Part shown: one piece after another, positions 49,698 to 60,766 of the stretch
Layout: the number at the start of each line of letters is the position of its first letter
How positions within the stretch are numbered: the stretch's first letter is position 1
NCBI RefSeq assembly: GCF_002160865.1
Contig: NZ_NFLJ01000008.1
Location: 1 to 64,000, forward strand
Source of the DNA: Massiliimicrobium timonense
GTDB taxonomy: Bacteria > Bacillota_I > Bacilli_A > Erysipelotrichales > Coprobacillaceae
DNA: 64,000 nt
Reading direction: 5' to 3'
Position numbers and translations under genes: made by a program
Notes under the pieces: generated by a model
Told to the model about the DNA's origin: nothing
What the model saw: only the letters and a program-made list of their open reading frames with translations
Databases searched by the model: none

Positions 49698-50816
49698 TTA
49701 TTCATCTCCAAAGCAAACACCAATTGCTTTAGCAGCACGAACCAATTCACCATTTGGATCAACACGTTTTTGTTTACCAAATTTAGCATCACCAATAACT
49801 TCCTCTAAAGACGTATAATCCATTTGTTCCCCATGAAGTGTGACGACATTGCCAAATAATCCCTCATCAATCAATTCACAGGCTTTTACACCAAAGCGAA
49901 TAGACAGAATTCTATCATATGGACTAATATCTCCACCACGAATAATATGTCCTGGATTTACAGAACGAACTTCATGATTAGGAATCACTTTTTCCAAATC
50001 ATCAGCAACTTTTGCTGCTAAACCACTATAACGAACTGGATCAGGTGAATCTTCTACAATTTTACCAATGACTTTTGTACCATCTGCATATTTAGCACCT
50101 TCAGCTACAGCAATAACTGTATATGGTAACCCTTGTTCATCACGTTTTGCGATATGTTTTGCAATGTTTTCAATTGTAAAAGGAATTTCAGGAATCAAAC
50201 ATACTCCAGCATTTCCAGCCAATCCAGAATATAAGGCAATCCATCCAGCATCTCTACCCATTAATTCACAACAAATCACACGATGATGTGATTTCGCTGT
50301 TGTCTGTAAACGATCAATGAATTCTGTTCCAACACTCATAGCACTAATGAAACCATAAGTTAAATCTGTACTTGATAAATCATTATCCATTGTTTTAGGA
50401 ACTCCAATCACTTGAACACCTTTTCTTGAAAAATCTCTGGCACTCGTTAAAGTTCCATCTCCTCCTAAAACAACAAGCACATCAACACCGGCTTTTTTCA
50501 AGTTCTCAACACCGACATCACTCACATCTTTTTTTACTTTTCCACCTTTTCCATCATCAACTAAATAATCAAAAAGGTTGTCTTTGTTAGAACTATAAAG
50601 AATTGTTCCCCCTTCTTTATAAATGCTTTCTACTTTTTCTTCTGTTAATTCAATATAATTATTGTTATATAAACCACGATATCCATAAACATAACCAATA
50701 ACTTCCCAACCATATTTACGAATAGCTGTCTTTGTAATTGTTCTAATCACAGCATTTAATCCTGGACAGTCACCACCACCAGAAAGCAATGCAATTCTTT
50801 TTACTTTCTTTTCCAT
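49698..50816 (-). CDS. pfkA: 6-phosphofructokinase
   Basis: PfkA makes fructose 1,6-bisphosphate, the committed step of glycolysis. The 372-residue protein is longer than E. coli/Bacillus PfkA (about 320 aa) and belongs to the long or mixed-substrate subgroup: LSGGGDCPGLNAVIR at the start, GGDGTLTSA, VPKTMDNDL, MGRDAGWIALYSGLAG and PNHEVRSVNPGHIIRGG. Gly in GGDG (E. coli 104) is typical of ATP use, but Lys in PKTMDND (position 124) is typical of PPi enzymes, so phosphodonor is not certain. ATG 50816 is chosen for GGAGG 8 nt upstream. A cre-like site precedes its SigA promoter. Confidence 0.94.
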   Translation of the reverse strand: MEKKVKRIALLSGGGDCPGLNAVIRTITKTAIRKYGWEVIGYVYGYRGLYNNNYIELTEEKVESIYKEGGTILYSSNKDNLFDYLVDDGKGGKVKKDVSDVGVENLKKAGVDVLVVLGGDGTLTSARDFSRKGVQVIGVPKTMDNDLSSTDLTYGFISAMSVGTEFIDRLQTTAKSHHRVICCELMGRDAGWIALYSGLAGNAGVCLIPEIPFTIENIAKHIAKRDEQGLPYTVIAVAEGAKYADGTKVIGKIVEDSPDPVRYSGLAAKVADDLEKVIPNHEVRSVNPGHIIRGGDISPYDRILSIRFGVKACELIDEGLFGNVVTLHGEQMDYTSLEEVIGDAKFGKQKRVDPNGELVRAAKAIGVCFGDE

Positions 50817-50849
50817 ATCAATATCCTCCACATTTATTTTCCATTCTCC

Positions 50850-50878
50850 ATTATAATAAAAATCAACACAGAAAACAA
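50850..50878 (-). promoter_or_regulatory. SigA promoter of pfkA
   Basis: TTGTTT, a 17-bp spacer and TATAAT on the minus strand. The cre-like site lies 5 bp upstream of the -35. Confidence 0.75.
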
Positions 50879-50883
50879 CAAAA

Positions 50884-50901
50884 AATGAATACGTTTACAA
50901 T
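50884..50901 (-). promoter_or_regulatory. CcpA cre-like site upstream of pfkA
   Basis: ATTGTAAACGTATTCATT on the minus strand fits every position of the cre consensus WWTGNAARCGNWWWCAWW. It is centred about 50 bp upstream of the predicted transcription start, a position where CcpA activates rather than represses, as in the las operon of lactic acid bacteria. Confidence 0.7.
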
Positions 50902-50930
50902 TTTTTTCATAAAAACAAAAGATAGAAATG

Positions 50931-51485
50931 CTATTTTTGATGTAAACATTCCATAACTTTTGTTACAGGCAGGCCAATCACATTATCTAAATCACCAACA
51001 ATATGATCAACAAAACAATCTGCCTTACCTTGAATCCCATAGGCACCAGCTTTGCCAACCCACTCCTTTGAAGCAAGATAATCGGGAATCAATGAGCTGA
51101 TATCACGAAAATAAACTTCTGTTTTTTCACAAAATGTTTTTATATCATGTCCAATGTAAATGGCGACAGCTGTATAAACAAGATGTTTTTGATGAGAAAG
51201 ACGTTCTAAAATATGTCTAGCCATCCTTTCATCTTGAGCTTTTCCAATAACTTCATCTTCAAAATAAACAATAGTATCTGCCCCAATGACAATATCATCG
51301 GGATATTTTTGATGAATAGGAAATGCTTTTCTTTGTGCTAAATCACAAAGTCTTTTTTCAATAGGTAATGATTCATTAAGTGTTTCATCAACAAAAGAAG
51401 CATCGACTAAAAAGTCAATGCCTTCTCTTTCTAGCAATTCCTTTCTACGGGGAGAAGTACTTGCTAAAATAATTTTTTTAGTCAT
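50931..51485 (-). CDS. maf: Maf-family nucleotide pyrophosphatase
   Basis: Maf proteins hydrolyse non-canonical or dTTP/UTP nucleotides and in B. subtilis are linked to septum arrest. The 184-residue protein has the signature [15 protein letters not shown] at residues 5-19, [18 protein letters not shown] and [14 protein letters not shown] 51485 (MTKKIILAS) overlaps the pnp stop by 8 nt, so translation is coupled. B. subtilis keeps maf next to radC; here it follows pnp. Confidence 0.95.
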   Translation of the reverse strand: MTKKIILASTSPRRKELLEREGIDFLVDASFVDETLNESLPIEKRLCDLAQRKAFPIHQKYPDDIVIGADTIVYFEDEVIGKAQDERMARHILERLSHQKHLVYTAVAIYIGHDIKTFCEKTEVYFRDISSLIPDYLASKEWVGKAGAYGIQGKADCFVDHIVGDLDNVIGLPVTKVMECLHQK

Positions 51486-53616
51486 GTTCTTTATCTTTCT
51501 TTTCTTCTTTATGAATTGGTTTAGGCAATAATGCTTTTCTTGAAACATTAACACCCTTATCTGTAATCTTTGTGACTTTTACCTTAATGATATCCCCTAA
51601 TTTTAAAACATCTGAAGCCTTATGAATACGTTCATGAGCAATATCACCCACATGTAAGAATCCATTTGTTCCTTCAAATAATTCTACAAATGCATACTTA
51701 TCTTCTACACGTACAACTTTTCCATCATAAATTTCACCCACTTGAGCTTTTCTCACAATGTTTTCAATCAGTTTTGCAGCAGTTTCAATAGCTTCTTGGT
51801 CATAATGGTAAATAGTAACACGACCATCTTGTTCAATATCAATTTTGACATCATTTGATTTTTCAATAATTTCATTAATTGTTTTTCCACCAGTTCCAAT
51901 AACATCTTTAATTTGATCTGGTTCAATCTTCATCATATAAACTTTTGGAGCATAAGGACTCAAATGATCTCTTGGTTCATTGATAGCTGACATCATACAA
52001 TCCATAATTTGTTGACGTCCTGCTTTTGCTTGTGCTAAAGCTTCCTGTAAAATTTCTTTAGTAATTCCATCAATTTTGATATCCATCTGCAAAGCACAGA
52101 TTCCATTTTTTGTTCCAGCAACTTTAAAATCCATATCTCCCAGATGATCTTCCATACCTTGAATATCAGTTAAAATTGTATAATCATCACCTTTTTTTAC
52201 AAGTCCCATAGCGACACCGCTGACAGGATTGCTGATAGGTACCCCAGCTGCCATCAATGCCATCGAAGATGCACAAATAGAAGCCTGTGATGATGAACCA
52301 TTAGATTCCAGTACTTCTGAAACAACACGGATAGTATATGGGAATTCTTCTTCATTAGGAATGACTTGAGCTAAAGCTCTTTCACCTAAAGCTCCATGAC
52401 CAATTTCACGACGACCCGGCGCTCCCATTCTTCCTGTTTCTCCAACCGAATATGGTGGGAAATTATAGTGGTGCATGAAACGTTTTTGATCTTCTAGTCC
52501 TAATCCATCAATTTTTTGATGTTCTCCTAAAGCCCCTAATGTACAAACAGATAATACCTGTGTTTCTCCACGAGTAAATAAAGCTGAACCATGTACTCTA
52601 GGCAACAAATCTACTTGAGCATCTAAAGGACGCACTTCATCAATACGTCTACCATCTGGACGTACTTTATCTTCTGTAATCAATCTTCTGACTTCATCTT
52701 TTTCTAAATCATGTAAAACAATTTTGACTTGTTTTAAAACAGATTCCTGTTCTTTTAAATCAGCATATTCTCTAGCCTCAAATAAAGCAACAACTTCTTC
52801 ATTAATCGTATCAATCGCTGCATATCTTTCCAGTTTACCAGGAATAGACACAGCAGAAATCATTCTTTCTTTAGCAAGAGCTGTCACTTCATCAACAATA
52901 TTTTGATCTAACTCAAATAATGGAATTTCTATTTTTTCTTTTCCATATAAAGTTACAATTTCTTCTTCAAAAGCAATCAATTGTTTAATAGCTTCATGTC
53001 CAAACATCAAAGCATTTAACATCGTTTCTTCATCCACTTCTTTAGCATCTGCTTCAACCATGTTAATGGCTTCTTTTGTTCCAGCAACTTCAAGATTGAT
53101 TAAACTTCTTTCCATTTCTTCAGGACCTGCATTAATTGTAAATTCACCATCAATCAATCCCACATTAACTCCTGCAATTGGTCCATTAAATGGAATATCT
53201 GATAAACATAATGCCAGTGACGCTCCTAACATTGCTGCCATTTCTGGTGATGCATTCTGATCAACAGACAACACTGTATTCACAACTTGAACTTCATTTC
53301 TAAAACCATCAGCAAATAAAGGTCTGATAGGTCTATCAATCATACGTGCTGTTAAAGTTCCATGTTCACTAGGACGACCCTCTCTTTTTAAGAAACCTCC
53401 CGGAATCTTACCAACAGAATATAATTTTTCTTCATATGTAACTGTCAAAGGAAAAAAGTCAACATCTTTAGGTTCTTTTCCCGCAACAGCAGTAGATAAA
53501 ATCACTGTATCATCGTATCTCACTAAAACCGAACCATTAGCCTGTTTAGCCAGTTCCCCTGTTTCAACAGTGATTTTTTTTCCATAAAAATCTAAACTCA
53601 TTACATGTTTCGACAT
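51478..53616 (-). CDS. pnp: Polyribonucleotide nucleotidyltransferase
   Basis: PNPase is a phosphorolytic 3'-5' exoribonuclease central to mRNA decay. The 712-residue protein has two RNase PH domains ([87 protein letters not shown]), a KH domain ([13 protein letters not shown]) and an S1 domain ([16 protein letters not shown]). GAGGTGA precedes the ATG. It follows rpsO, the common order, but has its own promoter after the rpsO terminator. Confidence 0.98.
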   Translation of the reverse strand: MSKHVMSLDFYGKKITVETGELAKQANGSVLVRYDDTVILSTAVAGKEPKDVDFFPLTVTYEEKLYSVGKIPGGFLKREGRPSEHGTLTARMIDRPIRPLFADGFRNEVQVVNTVLSVDQNASPEMAAMLGASLALCLSDIPFNGPIAGVNVGLIDGEFTINAGPEEMERSLINLEVAGTKEAINMVEADAKEVDEETMLNALMFGHEAIKQLIAFEEEIVTLYGKEKIEIPLFELDQNIVDEVTALAKERMISAVSIPGKLERYAAIDTINEEVVALFEAREYADLKEQESVLKQVKIVLHDLEKDEVRRLITEDKVRPDGRRIDEVRPLDAQVDLLPRVHGSALFTRGETQVLSVCTLGALGEHQKIDGLGLEDQKRFMHHYNFPPYSVGETGRMGAPGRREIGHGALGERALAQVIPNEEEFPYTIRVVSEVLESNGSSSQASICASSMALMAAGVPISNPVSGVAMGLVKKGDDYTILTDIQGMEDHLGDMDFKVAGTKNGICALQMDIKIDGITKEILQEALAQAKAGRQQIMDCMMSAINEPRDHLSPYAPKVYMMKIEPDQIKDVIGTGGKTINEIIEKSNDVKIDIEQDGRVTIYHYDQEAIETAAKLIENIVRKAQVGEIYDGKVVRVEDKYAFVELFEGTNGFLHVGDIAHERIHKASDVLKLGDIIKVKVTKITDKGVNVSRKALLPKPIHKEEKKDKEHD

Positions 53617-53648
53617 ATTATCATTTCACCTCATTCATTATCTTTGTC

Positions 53649-53676
53649 ATTATAGCATATTTTTATTTAATAACAA
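53649..53676 (-). promoter_or_regulatory. SigA promoter of pnp-maf
   Basis: TTGTTA, a 16-bp spacer and TATAAT on the minus strand, about 33 nt before the pnp start and after the rpsO terminator. Confidence 0.7.
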
Positions 53677-53700
53677 AACATTTCTTCATGATATTTATTC

Positions 53701-53729
53701 AAAAAGAAAAGATATTCACTATGAATATC
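53701..53729 (-). terminator. Terminator of rpsO
   Basis: GATATTCA-TAG-TGAATATC followed by TTTTCTTTTT on the minus strand, next to the rpsO stop codon. Confidence 0.88.
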
Positions 53730-53730
53730 C

Positions 53731-53997
53731 TTATCTTCTTAAACCTAATTTGTCAACTAATGCAGTATATCTGTCAAGATCTTTATTTTTTAAATATTTT
53801 AATAAATCCCTTCTTCTACCGATTTTCTTTAAAAGACCTCTATTTGAATGATAGTCTTTTTTATGAACTTTAAAATGTTCATTTAATTTGTTAATATCAG
53901 CAGTTAATACAGCAATTTGTACTTCTGGAGAACCTGTATCTCCTTCTTTTGTTGCATATTCTTTCATAATAGCAGTTTTTTCTTCTTTAGTTAACAT
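53731..53997 (-). CDS. rpsO: Ribosomal protein uS15
   Basis: uS15 is a primary 16S-binding protein. The 88-residue length and sequence are standard: [65 protein letters not shown] precedes the ATG. A strong promoter and a leader of about 77 nt lie upstream; autoregulation by S15 through its leader is common in bacteria. Confidence 0.98.
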   Translation of the reverse strand: MLTKEEKTAIMKEYATKEGDTGSPEVQIAVLTADINKLNEHFKVHKKDYHSNRGLLKKIGRRRDLLKYLKNKDLDRYTALVDKLGLRR

Positions 53998-54074
53998 TTG
54001 TTTTCCTCCTTATTTTGTACTTAGCCATGTCCAAGAAATAGGTCGAGGACTCTTACATCCTAGATATAGCCGCA
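53998..54074 (-). promoter_or_regulatory. rpsO 5' leader, possible S15 autoregulatory region
   Basis: The leader runs from the predicted start of transcription to the ribosome-binding site and contains GAGTCC and TTGGAC segments able to pair across a 14-nt loop. A defined S15-binding fold was not recognised by eye, so regulation is only suggested by the gene and the leader length. Confidence 0.3.
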
Positions 54075-54080
54075 TTTGTA

Positions 54081-54108
54081 ATTATAAAGAAAGCTTAGAA
54101 AAAGTCAA
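54081..54108 (-). promoter_or_regulatory. SigA promoter of rpsO
   Basis: TTGACT, a 16-bp spacer and TATAAT on the minus strand: near consensus, as expected for a ribosomal protein gene. Confidence 0.85.
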
Positions 54109-54124
54109 GATATTTTCATAAAAA

Positions 54125-54985
54125 TCATTCTTTATCCTTATTTTGCTGTTTTGTTATGATCAAAGCCAAAATCAACAACAAAAAACTTACAAAATGAATA
54201 AAATCAAAAGACTCCTGTAAAAAAACAAGTGATTCCAAATACGTAAAAATAGGATTCAAACTGAGAAAGAAACTCGTCTGTACTGCCCCAATTTGAGCTA
54301 TTGCTTTCATATATGTCACTTGTATATAAGCAAAACCTACACCTGATATCATTAAAAATAATCCCCATTGCCATAATGGCAATGTCAACAAACGATCAAA
54401 TGCCAATTGTCCATCCACCCAGCTATGTATCCATAAAAAAAGTGAACCATATAACAATTCATAAAAAGTAAAACTTATACTAGGTTCAATATGCCACTTC
54501 TGGATTAAAATATTTCCTAAAATATACAATGTCATTCCTGCCAGTAAATAATAAAAACCACTTTGTATTGAAAAAATTTGAAAACGAATAGACAAGAGAA
54601 AAGCAAAGAGTGATAAAAACATACCCATCCACTCTTTTAATGAAAGATGGTATTTCAAAAAAAGCAAAGAGAGAAGAAAAGTAATCGTTGGTGACAAAGC
54701 ATTCATTAATGCATTATCAATACCTTTCACTTGATTCATTCCTATAAATGTTAAAAAGAAATTGAGATATATGGACAAAAGTGAAATGATTAACATTTTC
54801 TTTTTATCAAAATTATTTAAAGAAATGTGATGAAAATAAAGATAGATACCTAAAAAAACAAAAGAAAAAAGAACACGGAGAAAGGCTAAAAAAAGAAAAG
54901 GAAGATGATGAAGTAATAATTTCATAACAATGATATTACTACCCCAAAAGAAACTGGCAAGAAACAACTGAAAATAAATGGACAT
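54125..54985 (-). CDS. DMT/EamA-family permease
   Basis: The 286-residue protein has ten hydrophobic helices in two EamA-type halves: FLASFFWGSNIIVMKLLL, GMNQVKGIDNALMNALSPTITFLLSLLFLKYHLSLKEWMG in the first and SFFLSLNPIFTYLESLVFLQESF in the second. Such drug/metabolite transporters export amino acids, nucleotides or drugs; the substrate is not predictable. ATG 54985 is chosen for GGGGTGA upstream. It lies 42 nt after pyrD with no terminator seen, so it may belong to the pyr unit. Confidence 0.88.
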   Translation of the reverse strand: MSIYFQLFLASFFWGSNIIVMKLLLHHLPFLFLAFLRVLFSFVFLGIYLYFHHISLNNFDKKKMLIISLLSIYLNFFLTFIGMNQVKGIDNALMNALSPTITFLLSLLFLKYHLSLKEWMGMFLSLFAFLLSIRFQIFSIQSGFYYLLAGMTLYILGNILIQKWHIEPSISFTFYELLYGSLFLWIHSWVDGQLAFDRLLTLPLWQWGLFLMISGVGFAYIQVTYMKAIAQIGAVQTSFFLSLNPIFTYLESLVFLQESFDFIHFVSFLLLILALIITKQQNKDKE

Positions 54986-55027
54986 ACAATTCACCCCATA
55001 TAGTATGTCCATTCTTTACGCATTTAT

Positions 55028-56702
<1,675 letters not shown>

Positions 56703-57977
56703 CTATTTTTCCTCCAAATCATTATATTCACCATTAACAATATTCGCAACAATACGACCATAACATTCTGCCCCTAAAAAAGGTGTATTTGCTGATTTTG
56801 ATTTTAAATCTTTTTCTTCAATAATAAAATGTTCATTCAAATCAAAGATACATAAATTAGCTAATGAACCTTCCTGAATTTGACAATCCAGACGTAAAAC
56901 TTGAGCTGGTCCTACTGTCAAAGCATCCAAGATTGTTTCTAAAGACACAAGATTCTTCTTGACAAGATAAGTATACAACAAGGAAAAAGCATGTTGTAAA
57001 CCAATAATACCAAATGGTGCTTTTTCAATACTTGTGGCTTTTTCCTCTCTGGCATGTGGCGCATGGTCTGTCGCAATAACCGTAATTGTTTTTTCATTCA
57101 AACCTTTGATTAATGCCTGATGATCCTCTTTACTTCTTAATGGGGGATTCATTTTATATTGTGGTGAACAATCTTGAATATTATCTTCTGTCAAAATCAA
57201 ATGATGTGGTGAAGCTTCACCTGAAACGCACAATCCTTCCTGTCTTGCCTGATGTAACAAATCAACCGTTTCTTTTGTAGAAATATGGCAAATATGATAA
57301 CGATTATGATATTGTCTGACAATATCTAAATCTCTAGCCACTTGTTTATATTCAGAAGCACTATTAATACCTATAAGATGATGTTCTTTGGCATAATGTC
57401 CTTCATGAATACATCCCCCATGCAATTCACTTTCATCTTCACAATGAGCGACAATAATCGAGTCCAGATTTCCAGCCAGTTGCATAGCTAAATCCATCAT
57501 ATCATCATTTTGAACACCTTTGCCATCATCTGAAAAACCTAAAACAATATCCTCTTGAATGAGTTGTGCCATATCCACAAGTTTTTGACCTTTTAAATTT
57601 TCAGTAATCGCACTATATGTATAAACATTGACACAGGCATCATGGACCACTCTCTGTTTAAAATCTTCAACAGCTTCTAGATCATCCATACATGGTAATG
57701 TATTTGCCATAGCTACAATCGTTCCATATCCTCCATATAAAGCACTTAAGCTCCCTGTATGAATAGTTTCTTTGTGTTCAAAACCTGGTTCTCTTAAATG
57801 TGTATGTATATCTATGAAGTTATGTGAAGCATATTTTCCCTGTAAATCAATAACCGGTTCAAAACCTGTTATATTTTCGTCTATCTTTTCAATATATCCA
57901 TTTTTCACAAGAATATCTGTTTTCTTAAAAATACCCTGATGATATAAATGAACATTTTTTAATAAATAACTATTCAT
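56703..57977 (-). CDS. pyrC: Dihydroorotase
   Basis: PyrC cyclises carbamoyl-aspartate to dihydroorotate. The 424-residue class I amidohydrolase has the metal motif DIHTHLREPGFEHKETI (about residues 58-74), AHCEDESE, HICHISTKETVDLL, EASPHHL and the catalytic region ATDHAPHAREEK. The start overlaps pyrB by 8 nt. Sequence and length are standard. Confidence 0.96.
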   Translation of the reverse strand: MNSYLLKNVHLYHQGIFKKTDILVKNGYIEKIDENITGFEPVIDLQGKYASHNFIDIHTHLREPGFEHKETIHTGSLSALYGGYGTIVAMANTLPCMDDLEAVEDFKQRVVHDACVNVYTYSAITENLKGQKLVDMAQLIQEDIVLGFSDDGKGVQNDDMMDLAMQLAGNLDSIIVAHCEDESELHGGCIHEGHYAKEHHLIGINSASEYKQVARDLDIVRQYHNRYHICHISTKETVDLLHQARQEGLCVSGEASPHHLILTEDNIQDCSPQYKMNPPLRSKEDHQALIKGLNEKTITVIATDHAPHAREEKATSIEKAPFGIIGLQHAFSLLYTYLVKKNLVSLETILDALTVGPAQVLRLDCQIQEGSLANLCIFDLNEHFIIEEKDLKSKSANTPFLGAECYGRIVANIVNGEYNDLEEK

Positions 57978-58842
57978 CTTCTAATACCTTATGAAGCATT
58001 GCCATTCTTACATAAACACCATTTCGCATTTGTGTAAAAATACGACTCTTCTCACTTTCTACCAATTCATCTTTAATCTCTACATCACGATTAATAGGTG
58101 CTGGATGCATAATAATCGCATTATCTTTTAAACGTTGATATCTTTCTAAAGATAGTCCATAAATCTGGTGATATTTCTCTTTAGAAAAATTTTCATCTCC
58201 CACATGACGTTCATGTTGTACTCTTAACAACATCACAACATCCATATCTTCAATGACATCATCAAAATCAACATAATGATAACCTTCCTGCTTATACTCT
58301 AAAGGTCCTGATGTATAAACATTCATACCCAGCCTTTGCATAACATGATAATTAGAATGTGCAACACGAGAATGTAAAATATCACCAACAATCACCACAT
58401 TCAAACCTTCAAAATGTCCAAATTCCTCTTTAATTGTCATTAAATCCAGTAATGATTGTGAAGGATGATTTCCTTTACCATCTCCAGCATTTAAAATAGG
58501 CACTTTTAATTTCTCTAATTGTTTAAAATAATCTTCTTCAGGATGACGAATTACCAAAGCATCACAACCAATACTTTCAAATAATTTACAAGTATCATAT
58601 AAAGTTTCCCCTTTTTTTAAACTAGAGTTACTGGCTTCAAAGTTTTGTGTTCGACACCCTAAATTACCAGCTGCCATATCAAAACTATAATGCGTTCTTG
58701 TAGAAGGTTCAAAGAAAAGATTTGCTACAACCTTTTTTTGATGATAATCAACCACTTTGCCATTTTTAAAAGCAATCGCTTCATCAAGAATATCTTGAAT
58801 CTGTGCTAATGATAAATCATTTAAATCAACTATTTTTTTCAT
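57970..58842 (-). CDS. pyrB: Aspartate carbamoyltransferase catalytic subunit
   Basis: PyrB condenses carbamoyl phosphate with aspartate, the first committed pyrimidine step. The 290-residue protein has the phosphate-binding motif FFEPSTRTHYSF (STRT present; the following residue is His, a tolerated variable position), GDGKGNHPSQSLLDL, LRVQHERH and the C-terminal MHPAPINRDVEI. No regulatory-chain gene (pyrI) accompanies it. It overlaps coaD by 4 nt (ATGA), so it is in an operon with coaD instead of a classical PyrR-controlled pyr operon. Confidence 0.96.
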   Translation of the reverse strand: MKKIVDLNDLSLAQIQDILDEAIAFKNGKVVDYHQKKVVANLFFEPSTRTHYSFDMAAGNLGCRTQNFEASNSSLKKGETLYDTCKLFESIGCDALVIRHPEEDYFKQLEKLKVPILNAGDGKGNHPSQSLLDLMTIKEEFGHFEGLNVVIVGDILHSRVAHSNYHVMQRLGMNVYTSGPLEYKQEGYHYVDFDDVIEDMDVVMLLRVQHERHVGDENFSKEKYHQIYGLSLERYQRLKDNAIIMHPAPINRDVEIKDELVESEKSRIFTQMRNGVYVRMAMLHKVLEDE

Positions 58843-59330
58843 AAAGCCTCCTTGTTTTTCTTAAATTTCTTTTCTAAAGCTTCTTCAACAACAGGTGGAA
58901 CAAGCCCTGTGACATGATGCTGATGAGAAGCCATTTCTTTGACCGATGAAGATGAAATAAAGGAATGATTAGGTCTTGTCATAAAGAAAACCATATCTAC
59001 ACTATCATCCAGATATTGATTAGAAAAAGCCATCTGTAATTCATATTCAAAATCCATTGTGGCTCTTAATCCTCTAACCAATATTGGCGCATTCATTTTT
59101 TTAGCATAGGACACTGCCAGATCCTGACTATAATCAACACGCACATTATCAAAACAACTTGTGACTTCTTTTAATAATTCTAAACGTTCTTTCAAAGAAA
59201 ATAACGTTGTTTTTTGAGGATTGACAAAAATAGTCACATACAAAATATCGTACATTTTACTCGCACGTTCAATAATATCTAAATGTCCACTTGTGACTGG
59301 ATCAAATGTTCCCGCATAAACTGCATTCAT
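58839..59330 (-). CDS. coaD: Phosphopantetheine adenylyltransferase
   Basis: CoaD adenylates 4'-phosphopantetheine in CoA synthesis. The 163-residue nucleotidyltransferase has AVYAGTFDPVTSGHLDIIERA (T/HxGH motif), RGLRATMDFEYELQMA and FISSSSVKEMASHQHHVTGLVP. It overlaps rsmD and pyrB by 4 nt each. The rsmD-coaD pair is conserved in Firmicutes. Confidence 0.97.
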   Translation of the reverse strand: MNAVYAGTFDPVTSGHLDIIERASKMYDILYVTIFVNPQKTTLFSLKERLELLKEVTSCFDNVRVDYSQDLAVSYAKKMNAPILVRGLRATMDFEYELQMAFSNQYLDDSVDMVFFMTRPNHSFISSSSVKEMASHQHHVTGLVPPVVEEALEKKFKKNKEAL

Positions 59331-59887
59331 GATTTTTTCTCCTTATAAACTAATATCTGTAAAGATGTAATTCCATAATTTTGTTGTTTCTTTAAAACAA
59401 AAGGTTCTTTGACATCAATTGCTTCTTCTTTTAAATCTTCAATGACAATGATGCATTGATCACAAAGCATATGATGTTCAACCAAAAAATCTAAGATTTT
59501 TTGATGAATTTTCATCTGATAAGGGGGATCTAATAAAACCAGATGAAAACTGACTTGTTCTTGTGCTAATTTCAATAAAGCTTTACTATAATCCAACTTA
59601 TAAACATGAACCTGATTTTCAATACCTAATGTCTTGATATTATGTTGAATAGTCGCAAAAGCACGATATTGTTTATCAACACTATATAATTCATCCATCC
59701 CTCGACTGATGGCTTCAATTCCCAAACCACCACTACCAGCAAATAAATCCAGACATCGTCCTCCTTCAAAATAAGGACCTATCATATTAAATAAATTTTC
59801 TTTATTTTTATCCGTTGTTGGTCTTGTCAATTTAGAATCAACACTTTTCAACTGTCGGCTTTTCAATTTTCCTGCAATGACTCTCAT
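59327..59887 (-). CDS. rsmD: 16S rRNA (guanine966-N2)-methyltransferase RsmD
   Basis: RsmD methylates G966 of 16S rRNA. The 186-residue SAM enzyme has MRVIAGKLKSRQLK, TRPTTDKNKENLFNMI, CLDLFAGSGGLGIEAISRG (SAM motif I, about residues 45-63) and the catalytic LLDPPYQ (NPPY-type, about 119-125). It precedes coaD and follows ylbF as in B. subtilis ylbF-ylbG-ylbH-ylbI, with ylbG missing. Confidence 0.96.
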   Translation of the reverse strand: MRVIAGKLKSRQLKSVDSKLTRPTTDKNKENLFNMIGPYFEGGRCLDLFAGSGGLGIEAISRGMDELYSVDKQYRAFATIQHNIKTLGIENQVHVYKLDYSKALLKLAQEQVSFHLVLLDPPYQMKIHQKILDFLVEHHMLCDQCIIVIEDLKEEAIDVKEPFVLKKQQNYGITSLQILVYKEKKS

Positions 59888-59896
59888 TTTTCTACC

Positions 59897-60244
59897 TCAT
59901 AACTGATAACGTTCTATTTTTAAATCACAACTAATATCTTGAAAAACTACCTGTGTCACTTCTTCTAATAAATCATTCAATTGATGATAAGAGTGATAAT
60001 AATTTTGTATATCAGAATGCTGATTCATTTCCTGATAAACTTCCTGTAACTGTTTTTTTACTTCAGCTTGTCCAACATCAACAGAATAATCTCTCATTTT
60101 TAAATAATCTTCCATTAACGTCTGATATCTTGATAACAAGGCCATCGTCTGACTTTGATAGAGCTGACTTACAGCCTCTTGATAGCGAATAAACTCATCT
60201 GTTTTCATAATTGCTTCAATTAATGCATCAATCTTTTCATACAT
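59897..60244 (-). CDS. ylbF: YlbF-family protein
   Basis: YlbF, with YmcA and YaaT, forms the complex that supports RNase Y-dependent mRNA processing, sporulation, competence and biofilm formation in B. subtilis. The 115-residue protein is helical with the family pattern EFIRYQEAVSQLYQSQTMALLSRYQTLMEDYLKMR and a C-terminal helix. ATG 60244 is chosen because AGGTGA lies 5-6 nt upstream. It is followed by rsmD and preceded by ylbE and ylbD, the B. subtilis order. Confidence 0.88.
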   Translation of the reverse strand: MYEKIDALIEAIMKTDEFIRYQEAVSQLYQSQTMALLSRYQTLMEDYLKMRDYSVDVGQAEVKKQLQEVYQEMNQHSDIQNYYHSYHQLNDLLEEVTQVVFQDISCDLKIERYQL

Positions 60245-60253
60245 AACTTTCAC

Positions 60254-60439
60254 CTATAATAACATATCTAACATCTGTAATAATGTTCCCACTCTTTCAA
60301 TACGATCAGCGAAAGTCATTTTATTTTCAATCTTATATTGCTGAATAAGAGCAGGAAACTCTTGAGGATATCGTGATAAAATCAGATACCATTTGGGATG
60401 CATTCTTAAGTATTGACGTAATGACTCATCAATCATCAT
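60254..60439 (-). CDS. ylbE: YlbE-like protein
   Basis: The 61-residue protein matches YlbE: LRQYLRMHPKWYLILSRYPQEFPALIQQYKIENKMTFADRIERV. Function is unknown. The start (ATG 60439 or 60436) overlaps the end of ylbD, so translation is probably coupled. Recognised from the sequence pattern and the ylbD-ylbE-ylbF order. Confidence 0.8.
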   Translation of the reverse strand: MMIDESLRQYLRMHPKWYLILSRYPQEFPALIQQYKIENKMTFADRIERVGTLLQMLDMLL

Positions 60440-60737
60440 ACCACTGTCTATTTTGTGTCTTTGGTTGTTCCTTTACAACAAAGGTACTGACTAAATTTAA
60501 AATTTTCTGTAATCCTTCAAAACTTTTAGACAATGCATCCAAATCAATATTCTTTAAAATATCAAGCATTCCAGTTAAATCCATATGACTTTTCTTATAA
60601 GTATCCCACATTGGATCATCTTCACCATATAAAACATAAAATTCATAAAGCTGCTGCCATGTATAATGTCCATTAGCAACTTCTTCTCTGATAGCTGGAA
60701 TTGTTTTCACAAAAGCCTTAAAATCATCTATTTGCAT
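60429..60737 (-). CDS. ylbD: YlbD-like putative spore coat protein
   Basis: The 102-residue protein matches YlbD: MQIDDFKAFVKTIPAIREEVANGHYTWQQLYEFYVLYGEDDPMW. YlbD is annotated as a putative coat protein in Bacillus, on limited evidence. ATG 60737 is chosen for GGGTGAG upstream. A C-terminal Gln/Lys-rich tail follows. The gene sits between the SEDS protein gene and ylbE. Confidence 0.8.
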   Translation of the reverse strand: MQIDDFKAFVKTIPAIREEVANGHYTWQQLYEFYVLYGEDDPMWDTYKKSHMDLTGMLDILKNIDLDALSKSFEGLQKILNLVSTFVVKEQPKTQNRQWYDD

Positions 60738-60766
60738 ATATCTCACCCATAATAAGATATGCAAAA

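Noticed and set aside
57970-58842. His after STRT in the aspartate carbamoyltransferase motif as a possible inactivating change
   Set aside because: The position following STRT varies in the family (Lys in B. subtilis) and all other catalytic motifs are intact.
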